64,000 nucleotides of DNA, from contig NZ_CAJRAU010000008.1 of the NCBI RefSeq assembly GCF_907165045.1, forward strand, positions 124,001 to 188,000. Direction: 5' to 3'. Both the position numbers and the translations under genes were made by a program. This stretch comes from Dyadobacter linearis. Lineage in GTDB: Bacteria; Bacteroidota; Bacteroidia; Cytophagales; Spirosomataceae. Shown here piece by piece: positions 1 through 8,014 of this stretch (position 1 is its first letter; each line of letters opens with the position of its first letter). Below the pieces are notes generated by a model. The model made no database searches, was not told where the DNA came from, and saw only the letters and a list, made by a program, of their open reading frames with translations.

Positions 1-1
1 C

Positions 2-310
2 TATTTCGGAGAAAGTATTCTGTTAAAAGAATGCAGAGGTCTTGGACTGGGTCACCGGTTCTTTGACGAAAGAGAAGCTCATGCACGCAGTTTCGGAAGC
101 TTTCATATCGCGTGTTTTTGCGCTGTCGAAAGGGACGCTGATCATCCTTTAAAACCCGCAGAATATCGTCCTAATGATGCATTTTGGTTGAAACGGGGTT
201 ATAGGAAGGAGCCGGGGCTTCAAAGTAATATGGAGTGGCTCGATATTGGTGAGCGTGAGCAAACCAGCAAGAAAATGACGTTTTGGGTGAAGAGTTTAGA
301 GAATAATTAA
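2..310 (+). CDS. GNAT family N-acetyltransferase (C-terminal part, cut by the window edge)
   Basis: This is the last 102 codons of a gene that begins before the window. The frame is open from base 2 to a TAA at 308-310. The translation has an acetyl-CoA binding motif of the R-x-x-G-x-G type (RGLGLGHRFFDEREAHA, about residues 12-28 of the visible part), followed by a stretch with RPNDAFWLKRGY, the usual end of a GNAT fold. GNAT enzymes move an acetyl group from acetyl-CoA to an amine; the substrate cannot be read here. The stop overlaps the ATG of the nitrilase-family gene by one base (TAATG), so the two are probably translationally coupled. Fused GNAT/nitrilase proteins exist in other bacteria, which suggests the pair acts on one substrate. 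Confidence 0.75.
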   Translation, partial: YFGESILLKECRGLGLGHRFFDEREAHARSFGSFHIACFCAVERDADHPLKPAEYRPNDAFWLKRGYRKEPGLQSNMEWLDIGEREQTSKKMTFWVKSLENN

Positions 311-1236
311 TGAAAGTAACGATCGCTTCGGCGCAATATCCGATCACGGAACACGCGGATTTTTCGGCGTGGAAAATACATATCACAAGCTGGGTTACGG
401 AAGCTGTCGCAAAAGGTGCACAGCTGCTGCTTTTTCCCGAATATGGTGCGATGGAGCTTGTGAGCATATTTTCGGAAGACATCAGGAACGATGTCAGAAA
501 ACAGGTCTTTTCATTGGATGGTATTAAAAGTGAGTTTTGCGCCGTATTCGAAGATCTTGCAAAGCAATATAAAATAACCATCGTTGCCCCCACTATTCCG
601 GTTATCGAAAATGGCTTGAATGTGAACCGTGCGTATGTTTTTTCTGAGAATGGATTTGCAGGTTATCAGGATAAGTTTTTCATGACCCGTTTTGAAAATG
701 AGGAATGGGGTATTGAAAGTGCGCCCAAAAGACTGACAGTTTTCGAAGCTGATTGGGGGAAGTTTGGTATTCAAATCTGCTACGACGTCGAATTTGCAAT
801 AGGCTCTCAAATATTAAGTGAAGCCGGGGCAACACTCATTTTGGCACCCAGCTGCACAGAGACGATCCGCGGTGCAAGCCGCGTTCACATAGGTGCCCGG
901 GCGCGGGCGCTGGAAAATCAAGTCTATACCGTAGTCTCTCAAACAGTTGGGGATGCAGCGTGGTCGCCTGCAGTTGATATTAACTACGGTTTCGCAGCCT
1001 TTTATTCAACACCAGATACAGGCCTGCCGCAAGAAGGTATTATTTCAACTATGTTGCCGCAAAAAGAGGGCTGGCTGATTCAGGAGCTCGATTTTTCAAA
1101 AATTGAGCAGGTTAGGAGCGAAGGACAGGTTTTTAATCACAAAGACAATCAGCAAATCAGCTACACATTAAAAACAGAAGAAATCCAGATCAACCATATC
1201 CAACTTTGTCCCCGGGCTGAAGCCCGGGGCAATTGA
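310..1236 (+). CDS. Carbon-nitrogen hydrolase (nitrilase superfamily)
   Basis: This 308-residue cytoplasmic protein has the complete nitrilase catalytic triad: Glu44 (FPEYGAME), Lys122 (YQDKFF) and Cys157 (QICYDVEF). Enzymes of this superfamily hydrolyse amides or nitriles through a thioester on the cysteine. Its length is usual for the amidase branches. The start overlaps the stop of the upstream GNAT gene by one base, so they form an operon. The last residues (CPRAEARGN) are encoded by a strong GC-rich palindrome that is not part of the family, so the natural C-terminus has probably been altered by a repeat. The substrate is unknown. The family call is firm. Confidence 0.9.
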   Translation: MKVTIASAQYPITEHADFSAWKIHITSWVTEAVAKGAQLLLFPEYGAMELVSIFSEDIRNDVRKQVFSLDGIKSEFCAVFEDLAKQYKITIVAPTIPVIENGLNVNRAYVFSENGFAGYQDKFFMTRFENEEWGIESAPKRLTVFEADWGKFGIQICYDVEFAIGSQILSEAGATLILAPSCTETIRGASRVHIGARARALENQVYTVVSQTVGDAAWSPAVDINYGFAAFYSTPDTGLPQEGIISTMLPQKEGWLIQELDFSKIEQVRSEGQVFNHKDNQQISYTLKTEEIQINHIQLCPRAEARGN

Positions 1237-1308
1237 TTTTTTTCTTGCGGCCTTGCCGCTTTTGTTGGTGTTTCACCAACTTATGCCTTTGTTGGTGTTT
1301 TTACCAAC
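1210..1308. repeat. GC-rich palindrome followed by two GTTGGTG/CACCAAC hairpins
   Basis: A palindrome at 1210-1229 has 8-bp arms CCCCGGGC and GCCCGGGG around TGAA. It lies inside the last codons of the nitrilase gene and is followed by a T-run at 1237-1243, so it can also work as a terminator. Two similar hairpins follow: GTTGGTG-TTT-CACCAAC at 1264-1280, and GTTGGT with ACCAAC at 1291-1308, on a period of about 27 bp. They sit between convergent genes. These look like short dispersed palindromic elements; a genome-wide count was not possible. Confidence 0.7.
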
Positions 1309-1314
1309 ATTTGT

Positions 1315-2862
1315 TCATTTTGCGTTGCCACTTGTTTTGACTGTATTCGCTGCTTCCAGCGCTTGCAGCCTGCTTTCGAATGTGCTATTGGAAGTTTTGA
1401 GCGCTTCATTCTCTTTTGTCAGCTGCTTAACGGATTCGATCAGGTGCGGAATAAGGCCGATATAATTAACAGATTTAAAACCCTTATCATCTGTTTGGAC
1501 CAGCTCCGGGAAGAGCTTTTCGACTTCCTGCGCAACAAGACCAGTTTGCATCGACTGGTCGCGGGCAGGGTCAATCCAGTTGTAGTGATAACCGGTGAGA
1601 TTATTTACTTTTCTTAAACTTCCCGAAAGCGGAGACAGATTATGTTTCAGGCGGGCGTCAGAAGTAAGGCTCACATTCCCTCTCAAATATGCATTCCCTT
1701 GATTATTAACCCACAATTGCCAGGTATCCATAAAGAACCCGACTTCGTCGTCCGTTTTCATGCCGACAAATGCCCGTTCAGTGCTTTGGGAATTATCTAA
1801 AAAAATACCCGCAGTGGCACCGTTGTGGCGTATACGCGGCCTGCCGCCAATGTCAAGAATGCGGGTAGGTTCAAGTACAAATTCTCCTAGCCCAAGATTT
1901 CCGTTTCTTATCATTGTCAATGCATTTTTTCTGGCATCAATGGACCCATTGCCTATTTGAAAAATTCGATCGGTTTCCTTGTCTATCGCAGGGTCAGGTT
2001 GATCAGAGAAGTTATTGTACAATCCGGCAACAAAGGAAGCCTTCGTCTTTGTCCTGGTAAAATATCCGAAGGCCGTGGACATATCGCCGTATGCCGCAGT
2101 ATTTACTCCGAAACTGGATAAGTAATATCCTGCCGCCTCCGAATTAAATCCTGTGGCCAGAGAGTAACTTCCAAGAGCTTTTGTATTGCTTCCAAAGGCG
2201 GCGCTGACCGCACCGCTTGCCTCTGTTTCTGTGCCAGTGGCAAAGGAATTACTTCCCATTAAATTATCTTCCCATTTCCCAGCGGAGGAATAACCCACCC
2301 GGAATGCACCTTTAATCGGGTACCAGATTAGCTTATATCCATCCCCTATTGTCGGAAGAAGATATTTTTGAAGCTTTGGATCATTCGGCTCAGGTGCAAT
2401 CGGGTCTAATCCTGGTTCTAGCACCATACTCTGAACGACCGGAAGCCCGTGGTTCCAATGCGACGCTTCTTTTGCCTGCAAAGCATAAGGTACACTCAGC
2501 AACTGTGTCGTTCCTAAGTCTACCAACGCATTTCCGCCGGTCGGGTCCATTTCCAACTGTATGAATTGTTCCTGCGCCTTCCATGGTATCTCTTCGAAAA
2601 TTCCAGTTTTGCCAATCCCTTTCCCAATAGCTATCGTGAAAATTCCGTTTTCGTTAGTTAGGGGACGATGGTTTTCCTGGTAAACTGCTGGCCCGGTGAT
2701 ACTTTCGGAGTGAATGGTCACACGAAGGCGTACGACAACGTTTTTGACCAAATTACCGTCGGCACTTCGTGCCACTCCCTGAAAGTTGAATTGCTCCGGA
2801 GCCTGCGCGGCCAGAAATCGATAGGTTAGCAGAAAGAGAAGTGATAAAAATACGGATTTCAT
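1315..2862 (-). CDS. Tail-fibre-like surface protein with C-terminal S74 chaperone/peptidase domain
   Basis: This 515-residue protein has an N-terminal signal peptide (MKSVFLSLLFLLTYRFLAAQ). A region at about 200-290 has short repeats such as AFGSNTKALGSYSLATGFNS, like the YadA-head beta-helix. A C-terminal intramolecular chaperone domain (peptidase S74) starts near SDARLKHNLSPL and contains GLVAQEVEKLFPELV. S74 domains trimerise fibrous proteins and then cut themselves off with a Ser-Lys dyad. The end is a predicted coiled coil (TKENEALKTSNSTFESRLQAL). It is likely a trimeric secreted or surface fibre; its ligand is unknown. No phage genes lie nearby, so a cellular adhesin-like role fits better than a prophage tail. 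It converges with the nitrilase gene. Confidence 0.8.
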   Translation of the reverse strand: MKSVFLSLLFLLTYRFLAAQAPEQFNFQGVARSADGNLVKNVVVRLRVTIHSESITGPAVYQENHRPLTNENGIFTIAIGKGIGKTGIFEEIPWKAQEQFIQLEMDPTGGNALVDLGTTQLLSVPYALQAKEASHWNHGLPVVQSMVLEPGLDPIAPEPNDPKLQKYLLPTIGDGYKLIWYPIKGAFRVGYSSAGKWEDNLMGSNSFATGTETEASGAVSAAFGSNTKALGSYSLATGFNSEAAGYYLSSFGVNTAAYGDMSTAFGYFTRTKTKASFVAGLYNNFSDQPDPAIDKETDRIFQIGNGSIDARKNALTMIRNGNLGLGEFVLEPTRILDIGGRPRIRHNGATAGIFLDNSQSTERAFVGMKTDDEVGFFMDTWQLWVNNQGNAYLRGNVSLTSDARLKHNLSPLSGSLRKVNNLTGYHYNWIDPARDQSMQTGLVAQEVEKLFPELVQTDDKGFKSVNYIGLIPHLIESVKQLTKENEALKTSNSTFESRLQALEAANTVKTSGNAK

Positions 2863-3000
2863 AAAGTTGCTTTAATATGGTAAAACTCCACTTGCCTCGT
2901 TTGAGGGAGTCAGACCTAATTAAAACAAACTTTAATCGAATGCTGAAAGCAATTATCCAGTAGCCCGTTTGAGATTTTTAAAGGAATATATGCCGGATGT

Positions 3001-3879
3001 CTAGTGGCCGATTTTTACGCTTTTCATAAAATCCATTATTTCTGAATATCTGCGGTTCCAGGGGTTAAAAAATTGCGTGATCATAGGTATGTGCTTTTTC
3101 TTTTCCTGGATGCGATAGGGCGTTTCTGGGGCATATTCCTGTAAAGCTTGGATAAACTTCTCATTACTTTTTGAGATAGAGGGATACGTTTTTCCGCCGC
3201 GGTAAATCAGCATCGGCGGCATTTTTTTGTGCAAATGATAAAGTGGCGTCGCGGCCTTCCAGATCTTCGGATCGTTCGTGAAGGTGTTCAGGTAAGTATG
3301 CCCTTTTTCTAGTTTTTCTTCTGTTAAATAGCCGAACATATCCAATCCGGCGGCATCGATGAGAATCGTTCCCGCCAGCGGATTTCCAATTTTTAAATTC
3401 TCAAAATACTGATTGTCAATAGAAACAAGCGCGGCTAAATGCCCACCCGCAGAATGCCCGGACAGAAATATACGTTCCGGATCTCCACCATATTGACTGA
3501 TATTTTCCTTCACCCATTTCACAGAATTCGCAGTCGCGTGGGCCATATCGCTATAATCTACACCCGAACCCAGCGGATAATCGATCACGACATAAACGAT
3601 GCCCTTCTTTGCCCAGTGATTCCCGATAATGTTGTACTGCGATTTTTTGCCCGAATTCCAGTTTCCGCCATGTACGAATAGCAGCACGTCGCTGGCCTTT
3701 TTATGTTTTTTAGGGGCAAAAATGTTGAGGTGCTGGGCAATTACTGATTTGTCAGACGGCTGATATTCAATATGTTTCGAGCGTGAAATGGGCCTGAGGG
3801 AGCAAGCGGAGAGCGTAAGTAAAAATGCGCATACGATAATGGTAAGTACAATCAAAGTAACCCTGGCTTCCGATTTCAT
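3001..3879 (-). CDS. Alpha/beta hydrolase (BD-FAE-like esterase), lipoprotein
   Basis: This 292-residue protein has an N-terminal hydrophobic segment ending in a lipobox (LSAC, Cys26), so it should be lipid-anchored in the envelope. The alpha/beta hydrolase core shows the oxyanion HGG motif (HGGNW, 70-74), the nucleophile in GHSAGGH (Ser143), and a later IDAAG/PPMLIYRGG segment before a candidate catalytic His. This pattern is typical of the carboxylesterase/lipase branch that includes BD-FAE enzymes acting on acylated or feruloylated polysaccharides. The substrate is not determinable. It is on the same strand as the preceding membrane protein gene (3948-5222), separated by a short gap. Confidence 0.82.
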   Translation of the reverse strand: MKSEARVTLIVLTIIVCAFLLTLSACSLRPISRSKHIEYQPSDKSVIAQHLNIFAPKKHKKASDVLLFVHGGNWNSGKKSQYNIIGNHWAKKGIVYVVIDYPLGSGVDYSDMAHATANSVKWVKENISQYGGDPERIFLSGHSAGGHLAALVSIDNQYFENLKIGNPLAGTILIDAAGLDMFGYLTEEKLEKGHTYLNTFTNDPKIWKAATPLYHLHKKMPPMLIYRGGKTYPSISKSNEKFIQALQEYAPETPYRIQEKKKHIPMITQFFNPWNRRYSEIMDFMKSVKIGH

Positions 3880-3947
3880 GAGATAATGTGTCGTTTATAA
3901 AGACATACGCACATCGTTCCGCCAGCGATTACCGCTCACCAAATACC

Positions 3948-5222
3948 TTACAACCGCGTTACTTTTCCATTGTTTTCAAACCACGTATCTTTCACCGCTC
4001 CGGTACCATTGAAACGGATCTGAACACCGACGATGCCGGTCGGCTTATTAGGGAATTGGAGTGAATATGCCCTGTTTCCGTTTACAAAAATGCTGGCTTT
4101 TTTATCGATCGTTTCAATCCTGAGTTTCGTCCATTGCGTCAGATCGGCTCCGAATCTGGATAGGTCGGCTGTTTTGCTTGTCAGATAATTTCCGCAAAAT
4201 GCGAGTGCCAGGTCTCCCACACATGCCTTTGCGGCGAGCGGAATGATGATCACATCGTCTTTGCATTGGATCAATACCTGCACAGGCTGACAGGCGTTTG
4301 CACCGAGCGCGAAGTCGTTTTTTACAGTAGTTTCAAACACAAAATTGTCACTCATCAAATCCCCCATATCCCGCTGGTTAAACATCCTCACCCGCGGCGC
4401 CTTGGGGTGAAGAGAAAGGTTATAGTTTTTCAAAATGTCCTCATTTACCTCTACAATGCCATTTTTAATGCATTCTTCTTTCTTAAAATACACCGGTGTC
4501 GGCTCGTCTTCTGCCAGGCATAACCAGCCGTCCGAAGTGATCCACAAATCGTGCGTTTTCACAATCTGGTTGTCGGCGATCAGTTTGGTATTGAAATAGC
4601 CGGGGTAATAATAAATTGCCGAATGGTAATTTTTGACCTTCGAAACGTGCGTGCGGCGCCGCATATCCCACGTTTGTATGATGAAAACGGAATCGGTTCT
4701 GGCCGCTTTTGCATTATAATGGAACACGACAGAATTGGGAACACCTTCTGTCATTATTTTATCAGCTTTAAAAGAAAATAGTTTCGGATCAAGCTCACGA
4801 TCAGCGGCTGTAATGGAAAATAATGCATACCCAGCCAGCACAAGCGGGATCAATGCGAAAAACCAGTAATATCTGGATTTGCTTTTGGACGAAACGGGAG
4901 TGGGAGTTAATACCGGCTCGCTCGTGTCGGGTTGGGTAAAAAGCCTTTCCTGCCGCTGCCTGAGCATTCGCCAATCTTCATATCCTGCAAACCGGGCCAG
5001 TGCATTGAGCGTCGTGAGGGTAGGGGCGCTGTCGTATTTCAGCTTGCCCCAAATCCGCTTTAAAGTGGTGACACTAAGCCTTACGCCCGTTTTTTCGTGA
5101 AAAATGTCACTTAATTTTTCGAAATCATAGTTTGTCCAGTTTGCACTGCTGCCCCAACCGAGCTGCGACTCGATCAATGTCAGGCATTTTTGTAAGTCCT
5201 GCTCTTCTCCGTTTTTTGTCAT
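3948..5222 (-). CDS. Membrane protein with N-terminal helical domain and C-terminal jelly-roll-like domain
   Basis: This 424-residue protein is not assignable to a named family with certainty. Residues 1 to about 95 form a charged helical domain containing TLKRIWGKLKYDSAPTLTTL, which resembles a helix-turn-helix. A single transmembrane segment follows (YYWFFALIPLVLAGYALFSI). The C-terminal half is beta-rich and ends with TKLRIETIDKKASIFVNGNR, like laminin-G/DUF1080-type carbohydrate-binding folds. This suggests a one-pass protein with a cytoplasmic helical head and a periplasmic sensor or lectin-like part (inference). The ATG at 5222 was chosen because the protein then starts on the charged domain; an in-frame ATG at 5264 would add 14 residues. 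Confidence 0.6.
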   Translation of the reverse strand: MTKNGEEQDLQKCLTLIESQLGWGSSANWTNYDFEKLSDIFHEKTGVRLSVTTLKRIWGKLKYDSAPTLTTLNALARFAGYEDWRMLRQRQERLFTQPDTSEPVLTPTPVSSKSKSRYYWFFALIPLVLAGYALFSITAADRELDPKLFSFKADKIMTEGVPNSVVFHYNAKAARTDSVFIIQTWDMRRRTHVSKVKNYHSAIYYYPGYFNTKLIADNQIVKTHDLWITSDGWLCLAEDEPTPVYFKKEECIKNGIVEVNEDILKNYNLSLHPKAPRVRMFNQRDMGDLMSDNFVFETTVKNDFALGANACQPVQVLIQCKDDVIIIPLAAKACVGDLALAFCGNYLTSKTADLSRFGADLTQWTKLRIETIDKKASIFVNGNRAYSLQFPNKPTGIVGVQIRFNGTGAVKDTWFENNGKVTRL

Positions 5223-5473
5223 GGCTGGCGGTAAGAATGCATTTGCATTCAAAACCAAAACCATTTGTAGCCAAAAACTTACTTCCTCTATTCCTTATTT
5301 CAATGATCCTGACAGGTATGATCAAAATCTGTCGCTGCCGCCAATGAGTTCGTGAATACCATTTGCTTGTTTTTCAACTGCTTTATTACGATTGTGCAAC
5401 ATTATTTATTTATCGGTTTTGTTAGTCAGCGGTTACTTAGCGATATTCGGGAATCCTAACAAACAGAACCTGC

Positions 5474-6964
5474 ATGGGCGACACGCAACTGGCTGTTTCG
5501 AGAAAATCGATACTCAACTTAAAAATAGCAGGCTGGCTGCTGGCGATCTGCTTCATCTGCCTCACCTTCGTTCCCCGCTCTTTTGACCACGTCTTGTTCG
5601 TCGACGGGCTTGCTTACGCCGCAATTTCCCGAAATATGGCGATGGGACTTGGCTCATTTTGGGAGCCTTATTTCGCCGATTCCTTTTGGCTTCCCTATAA
5701 TCGCTGTACTTTCTTTTGCGAGCATCCGCCACTTATGTTCGGAATGGAATCACTTCTTTTTCGCCTTTTTGGAGATAGTCTGGTGGTAGAAAATATCTAT
5801 AATCTGATCGTTTTAATTGCCAGCGTCCTGCTTATAAGCCTGATTTGGAAGGAGTTATTTAAAAATAACATGGCGGCGCAAAAGCAAGCCTGGCTGCCTG
5901 TTTTAATGTGGTACGGAATACGGGTTGTGTGGTGGAGCGTGCCGAACAATCTGCTGGATACTACAATGGCGGTGTTCTGTTTGTGGTCTTGCTATTTTCA
6001 ACTAAAAGCATTGCAATCGCCGCAAAAGAAACTCCATTACTGGGTGGCCGCGGGTTTGATGATCATGCTGGCTTGTCTCACAAAAGGTCCGGTCGGGCTC
6101 TTCCCGCTGGCGTTTCCGGCGATCTACCTGTTTGTTTACGGAAAGGCGTTTTTCACGAAAGCTGCGTCGGGGTTAGTTGTCACCTCCGTCACATTTTCCA
6201 TACTCTTAGGTGCGCTTCTCATTTATCAACCGGCAAATTACTTTCTCAAAAATTACTTCGAGGGACAGGTGATGGCGGCGCTTTTACAAAAGCGCGAGCG
6301 GGTTACCTCCGGTTGGACAGCCCATTTATATCTGTTAATGCTGCTGCTGGTAAATATCGTGCCTCATTTGCTCATTCTTGGTGGACTTTACCTGTTCAAA
6401 CTTTTTGCAAAAATCAATATCCCTGCCCCGTCAGAAACCCGGAAAGTGCGCATACTGACAATTCTGGTGGGTATTTCAATTATACTTCCAATGCTTGCCA
6501 GTGTGAAGCAAGGTGACTATTATCTGATGCCCGCGCTGCCTTTTGTAGGCTTATTTTTCGGCGCCTGCTGCATTGAGCCTTTACTTTTGCTGGCGGACAG
6601 ATTCAGCATTTTACCCAAAGTTTTGTTTCCTGCTGTCGCAGTTTTGCTGGTCGGGTTAATGGTCTACAAGCTCGGCCACCCAGATTTCGACAGGAATTAT
6701 GAAGTAGCAAAAGCGCTGAAAGCGAAGGTCCCGGAGCGTTCCAAGGTTTATCTGCCCAGGGAAGTGAGCATGGAATCGGGCATTCACACGGCCTACCAGC
6801 GTTACGCCAGACTTTCGATTGCATTTGACACCACGGACACCGACTACCTCCTTTTCGAAAAAAACGGCACCAATCTCCTGGATTCTATCTCAAAAAGCCC
6901 GGCCTACGAAATCCTCGATCTGGGTAATGAAGCGACGCTGGCCATTAGAAAAGCGCGGCGCTGA
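5474..6964 (+). CDS. ArnT/GT83-like integral membrane glycosyltransferase
   Basis: This 496-residue polytopic membrane protein has about 10-12 hydrophobic segments. The first periplasmic loop has the GT-C signature: an acidic residue early (FVDGLAYAAISRNMAMG), then YNRCTFFCEHPPLMFG, the ExPP motif of the ArnT/PMT-type superfamily. Such enzymes move a sugar from a polyprenyl-phosphate donor to lipid A, glycan or protein on the periplasmic side. The short C-terminal soluble region ends at 6964. The acceptor cannot be inferred. It is followed 44 bp later by the DUF2490 gene on the same strand. Confidence 0.8.
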   Translation: MGDTQLAVSRKSILNLKIAGWLLAICFICLTFVPRSFDHVLFVDGLAYAAISRNMAMGLGSFWEPYFADSFWLPYNRCTFFCEHPPLMFGMESLLFRLFGDSLVVENIYNLIVLIASVLLISLIWKELFKNNMAAQKQAWLPVLMWYGIRVVWWSVPNNLLDTTMAVFCLWSCYFQLKALQSPQKKLHYWVAAGLMIMLACLTKGPVGLFPLAFPAIYLFVYGKAFFTKAASGLVVTSVTFSILLGALLIYQPANYFLKNYFEGQVMAALLQKRERVTSGWTAHLYLLMLLLVNIVPHLLILGGLYLFKLFAKINIPAPSETRKVRILTILVGISIILPMLASVKQGDYYLMPALPFVGLFFGACCIEPLLLLADRFSILPKVLFPAVAVLLVGLMVYKLGHPDFDRNYEVAKALKAKVPERSKVYLPREVSMESGIHTAYQRYARLSIAFDTTDTDYLLFEKNGTNLLDSISKSPAYEILDLGNEATLAIRKARR

Positions 6965-7008
6965 TTTGGCTTGATATTTGAGTCGGTTATCTTTTCAAAA
7001 TCACTTAA

Positions 7009-7815
7009 ATGGAGCTGGCCAAAAAGAATTCTTCCCGATTTTCCGTACCTGTTTTGACGGTGCTTCTATTTTTGTCTTTTTCAAATGCAAATGCGCAGCG
7101 CGAACGTTTGATCGATCATAATGCGATTGGCTGGTTTGTCTACAACGGCGACCATAAACTGAGCGAAAAGTGGGAGTTGCATACGGAGTATCAGTGGCGG
7201 CGCATTGATTTCGTTCGGATTTGGCAGCAGTCTCTGGCACGCGTCGGCGCTAATTTCATTATTTCAGAAAAAGTTAAAATTGGGGCTGGCTACACATTCT
7301 TTCAAACGTTTCCCTACGGAACCTATCCGCAGGCAGATCTGGGAAAATCCTATCCCGAGCATCGGTTGCACCAGGACATTTCAATGGAGGAGAATTATGG
7401 AAAACTGGCATTGAAGCACCGTTTCCGGCTCGAACAACGTTGGGTTTCAGAGCTTGACGAGACAAATCCTTCAAAGGTAGCTAAGTGGCCATTTCAAAAT
7501 CGGATCCGTTATCAGATCGGCGGAAGTTTTGCATTAAAGGGTCAGACAATAGACGATAAGGAGTTCTATATCAATGCGTTCGATGAAATATTTATAGGTT
7601 TCGGAAAGCATGTAGGTGAAAATGTTTTTAACCAAAACCGCATTTCACTTGGCCTGGGTTATCAGGTTTCCGACGGACTGCAAATTGAACTGAATTACCT
7701 GAACCAGATTGTCCAGCATGCGGACAATGATCCACTTTCCGGTCGGCCGGTTTTTGAAATAAATAACGGTTTCAGGCTGAATATCAACCATTCTCTTGAT
7801 TTCAGTAGAAATTAA
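7009..7815 (+). CDS. DUF2490 family outer-membrane protein
   Basis: This 268-residue protein has a signal peptide (VPVLTVLLFLSFSNANAQ). After it comes a beta-rich pattern with many alternating aromatic residues: HTEYQWRRIDF, KIGAGYTFFQTFPYG, RFRLEQRWVSE and NRISLGLGYQVSDGLQIELNYLNQ. This matches the DUF2490 family, whose members are predicted to be small outer-membrane beta-barrels of unknown function. The final residues (INHSLDFSRN) end in an aromatic-containing strand. It lies between a membrane glycosyltransferase and a disrupted glycosidase on the same strand, which hints at surface glycan metabolism but proves nothing. Confidence 0.78.
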   Translation: MELAKKNSSRFSVPVLTVLLFLSFSNANAQRERLIDHNAIGWFVYNGDHKLSEKWELHTEYQWRRIDFVRIWQQSLARVGANFIISEKVKIGAGYTFFQTFPYGTYPQADLGKSYPEHRLHQDISMEENYGKLALKHRFRLEQRWVSELDETNPSKVAKWPFQNRIRYQIGGSFALKGQTIDDKEFYINAFDEIFIGFGKHVGENVFNQNRISLGLGYQVSDGLQIELNYLNQIVQHADNDPLSGRPVFEINNGFRLNINHSLDFSRN

Positions 7816-7870
7816 ACCAATTAGTTTTTGTTCAACTGCGGCTTCATTAAGGAATATCAAATGAAAGTCC

Positions 7871-7987
7871 ATGAACTTCTTTGCAAAACACCGCCTCTTC
7901 ATTCTTTTATATTTCACAATTTTCGTCGCTAATGTAGCTGCCGCTTCAAATTTCAGTGCTTTTTCGAAATCAGATTCAGTTCCTTAA
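7871..7987 (+). pseudogene. Orphan signal peptide, in frame with the downstream glycosidase but cut by TAA
   Basis: An ATG at 7871 opens 38 codons that read as a classical signal peptide (MNFFAKHRLFILLYFTIF, then VANVAAAS) and end at TAA 7985-7987. The frame is the same as that of the glycosidase at 8015. Beyond the stop the reading continues without interruption as RENLNGSDVVPVLTFPG into the enzyme. The simplest reading is one secreted-enzyme gene (7871-9343) split by a single nonsense codon just after the signal peptide. A real two-start arrangement or a base-call error are alternatives. Confidence 0.7.
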
Positions 7988-8014
7988 CGTGAAAATCTGA
8001 ATGGGAGCGACGTA

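Noticed and set aside
1315..2862. Prophage tail fibre
   Set aside because: The S74 domain occurs in phage fibres, but no other phage genes are nearby and the protein has a signal peptide.
5908..6516. 202-codon ORF in another frame of the membrane glycosyltransferase gene
   Set aside because: The enclosing frame has clear family motifs and membrane segments; the alternative has none.
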